Shown here: positions 33,711 through 43,819 of the stretch, one piece after another
How positions within the stretch are numbered: position 1 is the first letter of the stretch
How the letters are laid out: every line of letters begins with the position of its first letter
Assembly (NCBI RefSeq): GCF_022682495.2
Contig: NC_071391.1
Span: 14,297,680-14,361,679 of the forward strand
Reading direction: 5' to 3'
Origin: Desmodus rotundus
Taxonomy: Eukaryota > Chordata > Mammalia > Chiroptera > Phyllostomidae
DNA length: 64,000 nucleotides
The notes under the pieces: model-generated
What the model was told of the DNA's origin: nothing
Database searches by the model: none
The model's input: the letters and a program-made list of their open reading frames with translations, nothing else
Made by a program: the position numbers and the translations under genes

Positions 33711-34059
33711 TTCTCTCTGTTTTCTTCCTTCCTTCGTTTCCCTCTGAGTGTACCCACACCCTCGCCTCCACCCCCGTCTTGCCCTAGCCCTGGTGAATAT
33801 AACATATGGCCTCACAAAGGTTTAGAAATCAGTTCCAGCCTTTTTGAACATGGCCTGAGGGTTTCTGGTGGATGAGGGCTACGCTTCACTTCCAAATTTC
33901 TGCACTTTAGGCCTGGCCAAGAACATAAAGGATACTCACAAACATGAATTTTCTTGGTTCCCTTTTCCCCTCAGTCCTCTTCTCTACCATTCCTGGGTCA
34001 CCAAAGGTCTGGCCTTCTATCCCGGAGCAACTTCCTAGGAGGCAGGAGAATGTCACGTT
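33711..34059. other. Unassigned sequence
   Basis: Possibly the tail of the L1M copy. Nothing else seen. Confidence 0.35.
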
Positions 34060-34250
34060 AGGAATGTAGGTTTTGAAATCAGAGCTGGGTTCAAATTCTT
34101 TCCCCACTGCTTTCTTGCTCTGCGACCTGGGGCAGATGACCTACCCTCTCTGTGCCCCTGTGAATGGGGATAGTGAGCTCAACCTCAGAGGACTGTTGAA
34201 GGGATCACAGGAGACACTAGTGCTTGAGAAATGTGACTGTGACGGCTGCA
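34060..34250 (+). repeat. MIR SINE
   Basis: 'gaaatcagagctgggttcaaattctttccccactgctttcttgctctgcgacctggggcagatgacc'. Confidence 0.85.
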
Positions 34251-34639
34251 GCCCCCATAATTGGTTGGAGAAGAAATAACAGACAAAATTGGGGGTGGGG
34301 AGTGGGATCTATGTGCACCCCAGTTTAAGGCATTTGTTTCAAATAGAGGGGATTGGATAATTCCATAAGTAGAGGTGATTTAAAATATATAAATTTGTGA
34401 GCCTTTGCCTTTACAGATAAGAATAAAAAGATCCTCCATCAGGTCCTATGCTCTCTTTTTCGTTTAGAAGTCAGGTTCCCCTGTTTTTCCTGTTGCTGTG
34501 CCCAGGATGCTGTGAGCCCTGGGATTCAGAGTCCCCTATATGCAGCACGGAACACCCTCTTCACACTCCCTCCACACCCTCTGCCTCTAGCCCAGGGGAA
34601 GCAAGCAGAGGGCAGACCAGAATAGCTTTCTTCCTGATT

Positions 34640-34765
34640 GGAAGAAAAAGCCTGATGTATTAATGACCGCACTTAACATGCCTCAATTTTAATCCCTGCT
34701 TTAAATTTGGCACAATTGTTTTTACAATAAAGCCTGATTTTTTCCTCAATAGGATTCTGAGGGTA
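34640..34765. promoter_or_regulatory. Candidate conserved non-coding element
   Basis: AT-rich block: 'gtattaatgaccgcacttaac', 'caattttaatccctgctttaaatttggcacaattgtttttacaataaagcc'. SOX-like ACAAT and homeodomain-like TTAAT cores. No repeat assignment. Confidence 0.3.
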
Positions 34766-35984
34766 TGTGCTTTCCATTCAAACACAAAGAAAGCCCACTC
34801 AAGTTTCTAAAAAAAAAAGAGAGAAAGAAAGAAATAAAAATCAGCCCTTGTCATACTAGAAATTCACAGATTCGAGTCAGATGCCAGAGTGGTCCATAAC
34901 CTCGTCCTCTCCCTCCCTCCGCATCCCTCTCAGCCTCACCATTACCCTGTAAGCACTGCCGAGTGCAGGAGATCAGGCATGACTGAGGCACAGGGCTGCC
35001 CCCCAGGAGGCAGAACTGACCTCCTCAGTGGACTGTGGGCTGAAGTGCATAAGCTAGACCAAGACCTGTAAACCAGATCATTGGGATAAGTGTGCCTCAA
35101 AGTGTGGGTTCCCTAAAGACTTCAGGTGGTCAGAGACATGGCATGAAGTGTCACTGAACTGTGATAAGGTCAAGCTCTTCCGAAATCATTTTCAATCCTG
35201 GTCCCGGCAGGAGAAAGTCTCCGGTGGGGCTGGTGGGTCCTTAATGCTATCCTGGCCCTTGTCAACCCCCCACTTTCACACAGACAGCAGAGCTCAAACT
35301 CACAGATTTTCCAGGCCATCGCTTTGCCATTGCTGTATTTGTTTTTACAGCTATGTTGTATTTGTGGACAGTGATTCTGATTTTCCTGTGTAGGAGAGAG
35401 AGAGAAGGTTTCTTTTAGACCTGTGTTAAAGAAAGTGAGTCAACATAAAGAAATATATTAACTGAATAGTTTATACAGGTGATACACAGATAACACAATT
35501 CTGAGGGCTGAGGTGCTCCAGGGACCGAAGACTGTGAAAAAATGGTCTGGATTAACCTTCTCTCGGTATTTATTTTCTGGGTGCCATCCCCGACCTCCAG
35601 TCTGAAAGCCCCAGCTCTTAGTTGCTGGGGAGGTTGGGAGGGACATTTGTCCATGATTTGGCCTAAGTGTTAATATGTATGAGTGTCTTTCGAGGTCATC
35701 AAGACACTGGTGACAGTGATGAGAGAGAGGCCTCAAAGGCAAGGTGCAACATGGGGCACAGTAAGGTCATGTGGGGCTCACCTCCATGGGGACAGTTTCC
35801 TCCAGCCTATTCTTGGAAGTCATGGTTTGTCTTCATTAAGAAAAATGGCATTCCTGGTCCCCCTGGGGCTCTGAATAAAAGTGTGGTGGTGGGCTCAAGG
35901 AGTTCCCATGCAAGTTGGGGGGAAAGGGAAGAAACCCCTAAATCTCACTGAGGGTGGAATGAAACAGAAGCTGGACTAAAGCAC
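34766..35984. other. Unique sequence, no gene seen
   Basis: A purine run lies at 34808-34840. Several antiparallel frames under 100 codons have no domain. No clear exon was found. Confidence 0.4.
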
Positions 35985-36087
35985 ACGTGACATGCTCAGA
36001 AGTAAGCATCGTGAATTCTGACAAGTCAGCAGAGAAGGCCACCTGGATGAGGTGGCATTTGAACAGCACATTGAAAGGCGAGATGGG
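35985..36087 (-). repeat. L2 LINE, left part split by HAL1
   Basis: 'agaaggccacctggatgaggtggcatttgaacagcacattgaaagg' is antisense L2. Its continuation ('agcatgtgactcagggcattcc') appears only after 38084, so the HAL1 landed inside this copy. Confidence 0.6.
36073..36087 (+). repeat. Target-site duplication, left (HAL1)
   Basis: GAAAGGCGAGATGGG matches GAAAGGTGAGATGGG at 38070-38084 with one mismatch in 15. The preceding TT fits an L1-endonuclease nick (TT/GAAA). Confidence 0.93.
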
Positions 36088-36805
36088 GGGGCTTCCGGCC
36101 AAGATGGAGGCGTAGGTAGACACACTGTGCTCTCTCACACAACCAAAAGAAGGACAACAACAATTTAAAAAAAACAACCAGAACTGACAGAAAATTGAAC
36201 TGAAGGGAAGTCCGACAACCAACGAGATAAAGAAGAAACATTCAACCAGACCGGTAGGAGGGGTGGAGACAGGCAGCCGGGGCGGAGAGGACATGTGGCA
36301 AGGTGGCAGCTGGCGGACCCAGTGAGGTAGTGGACTGTGGAACGAACGAGGCAGGCAGTGCAGCAGCTAGCAGACCCCGTGGCCCCACATTCACGCATAG
36401 ATAAACCGGGAGGAATGGTGAGGGAGTGAAACAGACCATGCAACCCAGGGCTCCAGCTCAGGGAAATAAAGCCTCAAACCTCTGATTGAAAACACCTGTG
36501 GGGGTTGAGGTGCCAGCAGGAGAAACTCCCGGCCTCACAGGAGAGGTCGTTGGAGAGACCCACAGGGGCCTAGAGCGTGCACAAATCCGCCCACTCAGGA
36601 ATCAGCACCAGACGGGCCCAATTTGATTGTGGGTAGTGGAGGGAGTGACCTAAATCCAGCAGAGAGTGGAGCAATCACCATTGCTCCCTCTCGGCCCCTC
36701 CGCCACATACAGCGTCACAACACAGCGACCAGCGTTGCCCGCCCCGCCCGGTAAACACCTAAGGCTCCTCCCCTTTACCTAACAGGCGCGCCAAGACAAA
36801 AAAAA
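36088..36805 (+). promoter_or_regulatory. HAL1 5' UTR with presumptive internal promoter
   Basis: GC-rich leader with an AAGATGGAGG motif about 15 bases from the element start, resembling the YY1 site (AAGATGGCGG) that positions L1 transcription, with one change. The 3' half has CpG-rich 'gcccgccccgcccgg' near 36739. Promoter activity is inferred from L1 biology. Confidence 0.55.
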
Positions 36806-37645
36806 ATGGCCCAAATGAAAGAACAGATCAAAGCTCCAGAAAAAATACAACTAAGCAATGAAGAGATAGCCAACCTATCAGATGCATAGTTCAAAACACT
36901 GGTAATCAGGAAGCTCACAGAATTGGTTGAATTTGGTCACAAATTACATGAAAAAATGAAGGCTATGTTAAGAGCAACAAAGGAAAATGAACAGGGAACC
37001 AATAGTGATGTGAAGGAAACTGGGACTCAAATCAACGGTGTGGACCAGAAGGAAGGAAGAAACATCCAACCAGAAAAGAACGAAGAAACAAGAATTCAAA
37101 AAAATGAGGAGAGACTTAGGAACCTCCAGGACATCTCAAAACGTTCCAACATCCGAATTATAGGGGTGCCAGAAGGAGAAGAGGAAGAACAAAAACTTGA
37201 AAACGTATTTGAACAAATAATGAAGGAGAACTTCCCTAATCTGGCAAAGGAAATAGACTTCCAGGAAGTCCAGGAAGCTCAGAGAGTCCCCAAGAAGCTG
37301 GACCCAAGGAGGAACACACCAAGGCACATCATAATTACATTACCCAAGATTAAAGATAAGGAGATAATCTTGGAAGCAGCAAGAGAAAAGGAGACAGTTA
37401 TCTACAAAGGAGTTCCCATAAGACTGTCAGCTGACTTCTCAAAAGAGACCTTACAGGCAAGAAGGGGCTGGAAAGAAGTATTCCAAGTCATGAAAGGCAA
37501 GGACCTACATTCAAGATTGCTCTATCCAGAAAAGCTATCATTTAGAATGGAAGGGCAGATAAAGTGCTTCTCAGATAAGGTCAAGTTAAAGGAGTTCATC
37601 ATCACCAAGCCCTTATTATATGAAATGTTAAAGGGATTTATCTAA
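36806..37645 (+). pseudogene. L1-type ORF1p, interrupted by one stop
   Basis: The frame from ATG 36806 to TAA 37645 spans 279 codons, with one in-frame TAG at 36887-36889 (codon 28); otherwise it is open. ORF1p is the RNA-binding chaperone of L1 ribonucleoproteins. Codons about 30-110 are charged and probably coiled coil. Codons about 113-200 form the RRM-like domain (starting RSNIRIIGVPEG). The C-terminal domain carries the RLSADFSKETLQARRGW signature at codons 206-222. At 279 codons it is shorter than the ~340 of human ORF1p, mostly in the coiled-coil region. The remaining long open frame (from codon 29) is what survives the nonsense change. Confidence 0.9.
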
Positions 37646-38069
37646 GAAAAAGAAGATAAAAAATATGAATGGTAAAAATGACAGCAAACTCACAGTTATT
37701 AACAACCACACCTAAAACCAAAACAAAAGCAAACTAAGCAAACAACTAGAACAGGAAAGAATCACAGAAATGGAGATCACATGGAAGGTTACCAGCAGGG
37801 GAGTGTGAGGGGGAGAGAAAGGGGAAAGTACAGAGAATAAGTAGCATAAATGGTAGGTAGAAAATAGACAGGGGGAGGGTAAGAACAATATAGGAAATGT
37901 AGAAGCCAAAGAACTTATAAATATGACCCATGGACGTGAACTATAGGGGGGGAATGTGGGAGGGAGGGGGTGGGCAGGATGGAGTGCAGTGAACGGGGGG
38001 AAATGGGACAACTGTAATAGCATAATCAATACATATATTAAAAAAATAAAAAATATACATATATAAAAA
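37646..38069 (+). mobile_element. HAL1 3' UTR and A-rich tail
   Basis: A-rich, non-coding sequence follows the ORF1 stop directly, then a G-rich tract (37950-38000), the conserved end 'ggacaactgtaatagcataat' and a TA-interrupted A-tail with AATAAA near 38045. No reverse-transcriptase remnant lies between ORF1 and the tail. Confidence 0.8.
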
Positions 38070-38084
38070 GAAAGGTGAGATGGG
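38070..38084 (+). repeat. Target-site duplication, right (HAL1)
   Basis: GAAAGGTGAGATGGG, the partner of 36073-36087. Confidence 0.93.
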
Positions 38085-38134
38085 CAAAGCATGTGACTCA
38101 GGGCATTCCCTCAGAATGCCGAGTTTCTTTTCAG

Positions 38135-38275
38135 GGAAAAGCCCAGGACCTGCAGTTGGACAGACCTGGGCTTGATTCCTGACTTTCTCCCAGACCAGCT
38201 ACATGACCTTGGACAAGTCACTCCACCTTTGTTTCCTTGTCTGTATACTGGGCAGTGAGGCAGGGGCTGTCTGTC
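38135..38275 (+). repeat. MIR SINE
   Basis: 'ttggacagacctgggcttgattcctgac', 'agctacatgaccttggacaagtcactccacctttgtttccttgtctgtatactggg'. Confidence 0.9.
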
Positions 38276-38429
38276 TTGCTGTCCCTGGCAGACTCCAGGG
38301 GCAGAGCCTCCCCAGGGTCTGATTGATGATGAAAGTCCTCCTGTTTTCCTGCAGTGAGTGAGCTTTTCCAGGGGTCAGTTCCAAGTGGTAGCATTAGAAA
38401 CCATTGGGCATAAGGCCCTGTCTTGGGTA

Positions 38430-38870
38430 GCTTCGCTAGAACTCAAGCCTGAGGTAGGGATTCTTATGCATGTGGTTTATTGAAGGACAGCTCTTAGGAG
38501 AAACCTGTAAGAATAAGGGAGAAACTTGTAGGAATATGAGAGAAACAGGATAGGGCAGAGGAAGGATAAGGCAGGCAAAGATGTGGTTTCAGGGAGCTCT
38601 GGAGAAGAAATTGCCTTCTAGGATTTGTCCCATCCAGTGGCAATAGGACTTTCCCATTACACACCCACTTTAGTTGGTCCTGGATTATGGGCTGTCCTTG
38701 GGGAGGGGGAGGTAAGCTCCTAGCCATCTCTGAGTGAGCAGCTCCCCTGAGCCCAGGACAATCCTTCAGAGAAGGGTGCAGGTGTGAGAAGCCAACACCT
38801 CCGGGTAAGGCGCCAACAGCATCTGCTATATGGCCCCTCTGCTTTGGGGAAACAGTAGCAATTTTCTCCC
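38430..38870 (-). mobile_element. LTR remnant, antisense
   Basis: 'agcctgaggtagggattcttatgcatgtggtttattgaaggacag' resembles the antisense LTR end at 25153. Family not named; boundaries are rough. Confidence 0.45.
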
Positions 38871-39489
38871 ATGGCTGTGACTTCTAATCTCATGTGCTGG
38901 GTTGGCCTGGTGAAAGAATAGACCCAAGGGGGCCAGGTTCAGGAGACCTGGGCCTTTCCTATGTGGGGACTATCGGAGGTGGCATCCTGCCACATGGTAG
39001 GCTGAGATCCAAGGGTGGAAGTTTGGCATTGGCACAGGCAGGCGAGCGTGTGGCTGGCAGGATCTGGTGAGCCCAGGTCTTCTGTAGTCCATAAACCAGA
39101 TAAATGAATTTTTGATAGAAATATAATTCCAGAGAATGAGGGGCCCTGTTGGCCTGATGGTGAAATACAGTGGCTGTCTGACCTCTTAGGAGGATAAATC
39201 TGCCCAGAGGTGCTTTCCAGCCTGAGACATGGAAGCCCCTTGGATGGAGCTTTTTCTGGAAGAACTTAAACACTTAGCATGGGGATATTTACTGTCTGGT
39301 TGGGCCCTGGGAGTCCAAGGTCATCCTGGCCGAGGCTCTTCACCCCGCCCCAGGCGTGCCTCTGTGCCATGGTGGTACCCTGGGGCTGCCTGCCACTGTG
39401 GGCCTAGAATGAGCAGAGGGCAGCCCTGAGAGGGAGGGGCAGGAAGTGCCTCCTGGGCCTTGTTAAAGGAGAGTGGGCTGAGAGTGTCA
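38871..39489. other. Unique sequence
   Basis: No feature seen. Confidence 0.4.
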
Positions 39490-39715
39490 TAGTTACCAGA
39501 ATGGGGCAGACCTGGGTGAGATTCTTGACACTGGAACTGCCTGCATATGTGACCTTGGCTAGATTATGCAGCTTTTTTGGACTCAGCTGCTTCAACCACG
39601 AAATGGGACTAATACCAGTGCCTGCCTCATGGGGTGTGGGGTGATTATGTGGGTGAATGCATCTGAAGTGCTTTGCAGAGTGCCTGGCACATCACCGGTG
39701 GTCAGGGAAGGTCTG
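39490..39715 (+). repeat. MIR SINE
   Basis: 'gcatatgtgaccttggctagattatgcagcttttttggactcagctgcttcaaccacgaaatggga' and 'gcagagtgcctggcacatcac'. Confidence 0.85.
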
Positions 39716-39724
39716 CTGTCATGA

Positions 39725-39935
39725 CAATGTGACAATGTTCTGACTCAAGGCCTACCACTGGTTAGCTGTGTGTCCTTGAGCAAACCATATAAGCTCTCTG
39801 AGCCTCAGTTTGCTCATCTGAAAAATGGGTCTAAGCATATCTACCTTATAGATGTAACAATGGTAGCTGTTCAATATAAAGCTCCTTGCCTATGTAAGTG
39901 CTCAATAAGTAGTAATGGTGGTGGCAGAGCTGATG
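39725..39935 (+). repeat. MIR SINE, tandem to the previous one
   Basis: 'ctggttagctgtgtgtccttgagcaaaccatataagctctctgagcctcagtttgctcatctgaaaaatggg' and 'tatgtaagtgctcaataag'. Same strand and adjacent to the MIR on the left, but a separate insertion by its complete core. Confidence 0.95.
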
Positions 39936-40204
39936 ATGATGAAGCCAAAGATAGGCTTTAACAGTATGGGGTTGAGCCCCTTTCTGTGCAAGGCCTGGGC
40001 TTACCTCTCTCCTGCCCCCAGACCACCTCAGTGCCCTGTAGCCCTGGATAACTGGGGACAGGTGGCAGCAGGGAGCTTCCTGCCCTATCTCTGCCCCCAC
40101 CCACAAGTTAATATTCCTGATAAGACGTACGATTGGGCCCTAGAGTCTGGTTGCAGATGCTGACGTGACAGAAGGGCAGGAATGCCCTGGGGAAAGGTGT
40201 CCTT

Positions 40205-40550
40205 CATCCCTGCCACCTGCCCCAGTCATAGGTGCATGCTACTCTCTTTGTCTGGAATAGTCTCTCTCCAGTCTTCTTCCGGCTCACTCCTAATTATATC
40301 TCTGAGATTGCACCCTGGATACCACGTTCCCCTCATGTGCACCCCCTCAGTACACAGGGCACCCTCCAGCATTGCCTATCACATTGTATTGATGAGCGCT
40401 TACCATGTGCCCAGCACCAGGCTAGTACTTCACATGCTAACCACTCCCTCCAGTCCATGAGGACAAGGACTGAGTCTGTTTCTAATTTCCTGCTCAACCT
40501 ATAGAAGGTTCGCAGTGGTTATTTATTGAGTAAAGGAATTAGCAGACCTG
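40205..40550 (+). repeat. L2 LINE 3' end
   Basis: 'ctctttgtctggaatagtctctctcc', 'agtccatgaggacaaggactgagtctgtttc', 'aggttcgcagtggttatttattgag'. Confidence 0.7.
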
Positions 40551-40590
40551 GGATTTGGGTGTTTGGTTCTCAGTAGAGACTAATATCACC

Positions 40591-40633
40591 CTATGGTTTC
40601 TCAGCCTGACTCCTTCAGGCTGAGAAACCATAG
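40591..40633. repeat. Perfect 19-bp inverted repeat with 5-base loop
   Basis: Arm CTATGGTTTCTCAGCCTGA (40591-40609), loop CTCCT (40610-40614) and exact reverse complement (40615-40633). No mismatch in 19 pairs. It would form a stable cruciform or RNA hairpin. An A-run follows at 40639. Confidence 0.98.
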
Positions 40634-40769
40634 ATAAGAAAAAAAAAAGACTGTGTGTCACTTGCCTCCCAGGGGTACTGAAACCTGAGTTCCCTCTAAA
40701 GGGTTTAGCTGTTTGATGCTCTCTTGTCATACACCAACCCCAATGACACGTAGTTCTCTCTACCTTACC

Positions 40770-40920
40770 AAGTGCTTCCCAACTCACCTGAGCCTCCCCA
40801 TGACACCAGGAGATGGGAGGGATGGTGGTATCGTTCCAGTTTTAAAGATGAGGCTCAGAGAGGTTAAGGAATTGGCCTAGGGTAACACAGCTTATGGTGG
40901 CAGAGCTGAGAATCAGGGCT
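40770..40920 (-). repeat. MIR SINE
   Basis: 'ccagttttaaagatgaggctcagagaggttaaggaattggcctagggtaacacagcttatggtggcagagctg'. Confidence 0.9.
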
Positions 40921-40997
40921 CTCTTTATTGAGGGCTCTTTCTCTTCCACTGCATGTTACTATCTCCTGGGGCACGTAGACCTGAAATCTCAGAAAGT

Positions 40998-41095
40998 CTT
41001 AGAAATTGTATTGCACAGATGGGGAAACTGAGGTCCAGAAAGGGGGAGGTACCTGCCCAATTCCTTGTGATAACTTGGCTTTAAGTCAGGTCCTG
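40998..41095 (-). repeat. MIR fragment
   Basis: 'ttgcacagatggggaaactgaggtccagaaagggggaggtacctgccc'. Confidence 0.8.
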
Positions 41096-41528
41096 GAGGG
41101 GGTGGGTCCAGAGAAATTGGTCCTCTTGTGTGGCCAATCTGGGACATAGCACAAAAGGGTCAGTGTCATAGTCTGGAGGTTATTTTCAGACAACTGTTAC
41201 GTTCTTGGCCTCAACACTTTCCAAAAAATGCCGACCAGCCGAGCATATGGGCACCTGTCATTGGCTATAACGAGGAGGCCATGGGACTTGCTCATCAGGC
41301 ATGCCACTTAGAAACAGTTCAGAACACCTGGCAGAAAAAAAAAGACAAATGTGACAGTGCTGGGGCAGGGCTCTCAAGTGAAGGACAGGGAGCCCAAGAT
41401 TTGGGCTGAACGAGACACCATTTCAGCACCTGGGACAGTTCCACGAGGGCGGTTCCTACCCATCGTAGGAGCCTGGGACCCACAGAACTTCCTAATCAGA
41501 AGCCTGGTCTCCAGTGTGGTGGGCAGAG
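41096..41528. other. Unique sequence
   Basis: No feature seen. Confidence 0.4.
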
Positions 41529-41530
41529 AT

Positions 41531-41560
41531 TTTTTTGTTTTGTTTTGTTTTGTTTTGTTA
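41531..41560. repeat. (TTTTG)n microsatellite
   Basis: Five TTTTG units after a T-run. Confidence 0.97.
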
Positions 41561-41916
41561 ATGGAGAGGTGCTGATTTTCTGAGAAAAGAATCCAAGTGT
41601 TCACAGAACATGATGTGATTTAATTTCATAGAACTTTGTGGTTTGGGGGTTTTTAGAAACTGAAATGTTTTAAGATTCAGAAAGAGAAGCATAATAATAC
41701 TTGAAGAGATGAAATTATTTTTGGAAGGTGCTTGAACACTGACCATTCACTCCCACTCCCCACCCATAGGGGAAGTAGGCGGGGAAGGGGGAAGCAGCAA
41801 GGAGAGGAAGTTGAAATATGCAGAGAAAGTAGGGTGAGTGCTTGGAGCACCGGGATAGGTTCTGTAGGTTCTAGACTGTGTGATTACCTTTTTCCTCTGC
41901 TTCCTGACACTCGCAG

Positions 41917-42313
41917 GGACCCCATCCAGGCTGCTTGGTAGGAGTTCCTCTTGAATGTCATGACCAGATTCGCCACTTTTTGAAGTCCTCCAACTTCTCA
42001 TTATGCTTAAAGCTGTACAACTCTGCTCTCCTGAGAAGCATGGGACCAGTCTATGACGAGGATGGCCTTCGAGACCAGCTCAGGGCTGTGCTGGCGCTCC
42101 TCGCAGCGCTCCCAGAGCATCATTCTTACAGATGAAGTGGCATTTGATCGTTTCCATTTAAGAAGGTGGAAAAGTATGACACACTCTCTAGAAACATTTC
42201 CATCAAAATAATTAAAAGAAAACAGCTTAAGTTTCTGTTGTCAGGAGGACCCACTTGTATGTAATACTTCACTGCCTGCTTGTATTGGACAATAAAGTCT
42301 GTACTCATAGCCA
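41917..42313 (+). other. Candidate terminal exon (host gene or lncRNA), product unknown
   Basis: A pyrimidine-rich tract ending in TCGCAG at 41916 gives a plausible splice acceptor. The frame GGA-CCC-CAT from 41917 stays open for 72 codons to TGA at 42133-42135, with an acidic and leucine-rich end (…GPVYDEDGLRDQLRAVLALLAALPE…). About 155 bases later AATAAA (42291-42296) precedes a possible cleavage site near 42313. No repeat matches the block. I do not recognise the protein. A second frame is also open across part of it, so coding status is uncertain. There is no long A-tail or flanking duplication, which argues against a recent processed pseudogene. Confidence 0.35.
42291..42296 (+). terminator. 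AATAAA polyadenylation signal of the candidate exon
   Basis: Canonical hexamer 155 bases after the candidate stop, with T/G-containing sequence (gattcgtgctattatagtgag) downstream of the presumed cleavage site. Its use is inferred. Confidence 0.35.
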
Positions 42314-42439
42314 AAAAGATTCGTGCTATTATAGTGAGTTATAGTGAATTAATCTGAGCTGTAACACATAATAATGATGCAGCGCGCCATGGAAGGGAAT
42401 CCATATTCTGAGTTTCCATCCCATGACAGGCACAGTGTC

Positions 42440-42850
42440 GAGGGGTTTACATACTGTGATAGGTCGGATTATTGTGCAGTCAGTATTCACTCCCTTCTCC
42501 CGCGAGGCAGGGTCTTCCTCTCACCCTGTGATGTCAGGCTTGATTACGTGATTCGGTGTAACCAACAGGAGGTGGGTGGAAGTGACAGTGGTCCAGTTCC
42601 AAGCCAAGGCCATAAGAAGTAGTAGACCCACCAGGGGAAGAGGAGGCTTCTTCAACTTGGGCCTCAGCATGAACCCATAGAGCCCAACTCATAGCCCGAA
42701 GCTGAGATACCCAATCAAACCCAGTCTAGATTACCAAAGCCTAGTCACCCTGCAGACCTGTAGTCCAAGGTTAAATGCATGATGTTGTCAGCCACTGAAT
42801 TTTGGGGTCATCTGTTTTTCAGCATTGTTCTGCAAGAACTGATTAAATAC
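42440..42850 (+). mobile_element. MLT1-type LTR
   Basis: Plus-strand order: 'gattacgtgattcggtgtaacc', 'aagccaaggccataagaagtag', 'ggcttcttcaacttgggcctcagcatgaacccatagagccc', 'gttgtcagccactgaattttggggtcatctg'. This is the typical end of MaLR LTRs. Confidence 0.7.
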
Positions 42851-42869
42851 AACATGCATTGTTTTCTTT

Positions 42870-42995
42870 AGTCTTTGCAACAACTCTTTGAAGTCAGTAC
42901 CATCATTTCCCCCACTTTACAGGAAATGGAGGCTCAAAGAGAGAAAATGCCTAACCCAAGGCCACAGAGTGAGTGAACTAGTAATGGACTCACAC
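42870..42995 (-). repeat. MIR SINE
   Basis: 'cccactttacaggaaatggaggctcaaagagagaaaatgcctaacccaaggccacagagtgagtg'. Confidence 0.85.
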
Positions 42996-43189
42996 TTGGC
43001 TCATCTTTGGTAAGGTGAGGAGAGAGCTGCTCGGCCCTCGCTGGCCAGCCCGTGCTCGCCTCTCCCACACACCAGCCCTTCCACTGGCTCAGAGTGTCAG
43101 GCTGGGGGGGGGGTGGGTGCTGGGAAAGCTGCAGCGAGAACATCTGAAGCTCCTTTCAAAGAGCCAGAGGGGTTCTCCCGCCCCGTAGC

Positions 43190-43325
43190 TACTGGAAAAG
43201 GTCACATTTGGCGATTCAGCCCACAGAACAATGACATTTCAAGGATCAAAGAAAAGGTTAAAATATTCCTATAAATCTATTCCTGGGACTTTTAAGTATT
43301 TCCAATGTAAAGGGAAAATGTCATT
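43190..43325. promoter_or_regulatory. Candidate conserved element with SOX- and TCF-like sites
   Basis: Repeat-free block containing ACAATG (43228-43233) and GATCAAAG (43244-43251), the latter matching the TCF/LEF core, followed by 'aaaatattcctataaatctattcc'. Function inferred from motifs. Confidence 0.3.
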
Positions 43326-43819
43326 TCTTTTCCCCCCAAGAGTGGTGGAAGGTGGGTGGCTGGTAATGGCTCTGCTCAAGTTTTCCTGGTGAGGATGAGC
43401 AGGGAGGAAGGAAGGACCTGCTCCTCATCACTCCCCATGCCAGTGAAGGTTCAGTCAACCCCAAACCTCATTTATTCATGGAAAATAATCCCAAATGGCC
43501 CCCAGAGGAGCTCATCCAAGGCGAGAGATGGACGGTGCCAGATTCAGGCACTGTCTTCTTCCACCTCTCCGGAGTGGCTCATGGGCCACCGCTACAGCAG
43601 AGATCTTCAGGCTCCCAGGGCTGGGAGTGGGTGAGGCTGGGCAGGGACCCGGGGGCCAGAGGACCTGGCAAGTCACCTCCTTGAGCTTCTGATTTTTATG
43701 TGCAGCTGTCTTTAGCTCCACATGGATGCATCTCAAGCTCCTCAAACCCAGAGGGGCCCAGACTGACTCATCACCTTCTCTCCCTGGATTCTACATCTTG
43801 GTGGGTGGCCCTACCCTCA
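43326..43819. other. Unique sequence
   Basis: No feature seen. Confidence 0.4.

Larger units (their letters stand above)
36088..38069 (+). mobile_element. Full-length half-LINE (HAL1-type) retroelement
   Basis: A roughly 1,980-bp non-LTR element bounded by a 15-bp target duplication. It starts with the L1-type head GGGCTTCCGGCCAAGATGG, has a ~720-bp GC-rich 5' UTR, a single ORF1 (36806-37645), a ~420-bp 3' UTR with G-rich 'gggggaatgtgggagggagg', and an A-rich tail after 'ctgtaatagcataatcaata'. There is no ORF2 (endonuclease/reverse transcriptase), which defines HAL1 elements; autonomous L1 would be needed for its movement. Alternatively it is a single L1 copy with a clean ORF2 deletion, but both UTR joins look family-like. 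Intact ends and a near-perfect duplication indicate a lineage-specific insertion. Confidence 0.85.

Noticed and set aside
37712..38092. 126-codon minus-strand frame rich in Leu/Phe/Ser
   Set aside because: It is the reverse of the A- and G-rich HAL1 3' UTR, not a membrane protein gene.
40591..40633. microRNA precursor
   Set aside because: A 19-bp stem with a 5-base loop is too short for the roughly 33-bp stem needed for Drosha/Dicer processing; kept only as an unexplained palindrome.
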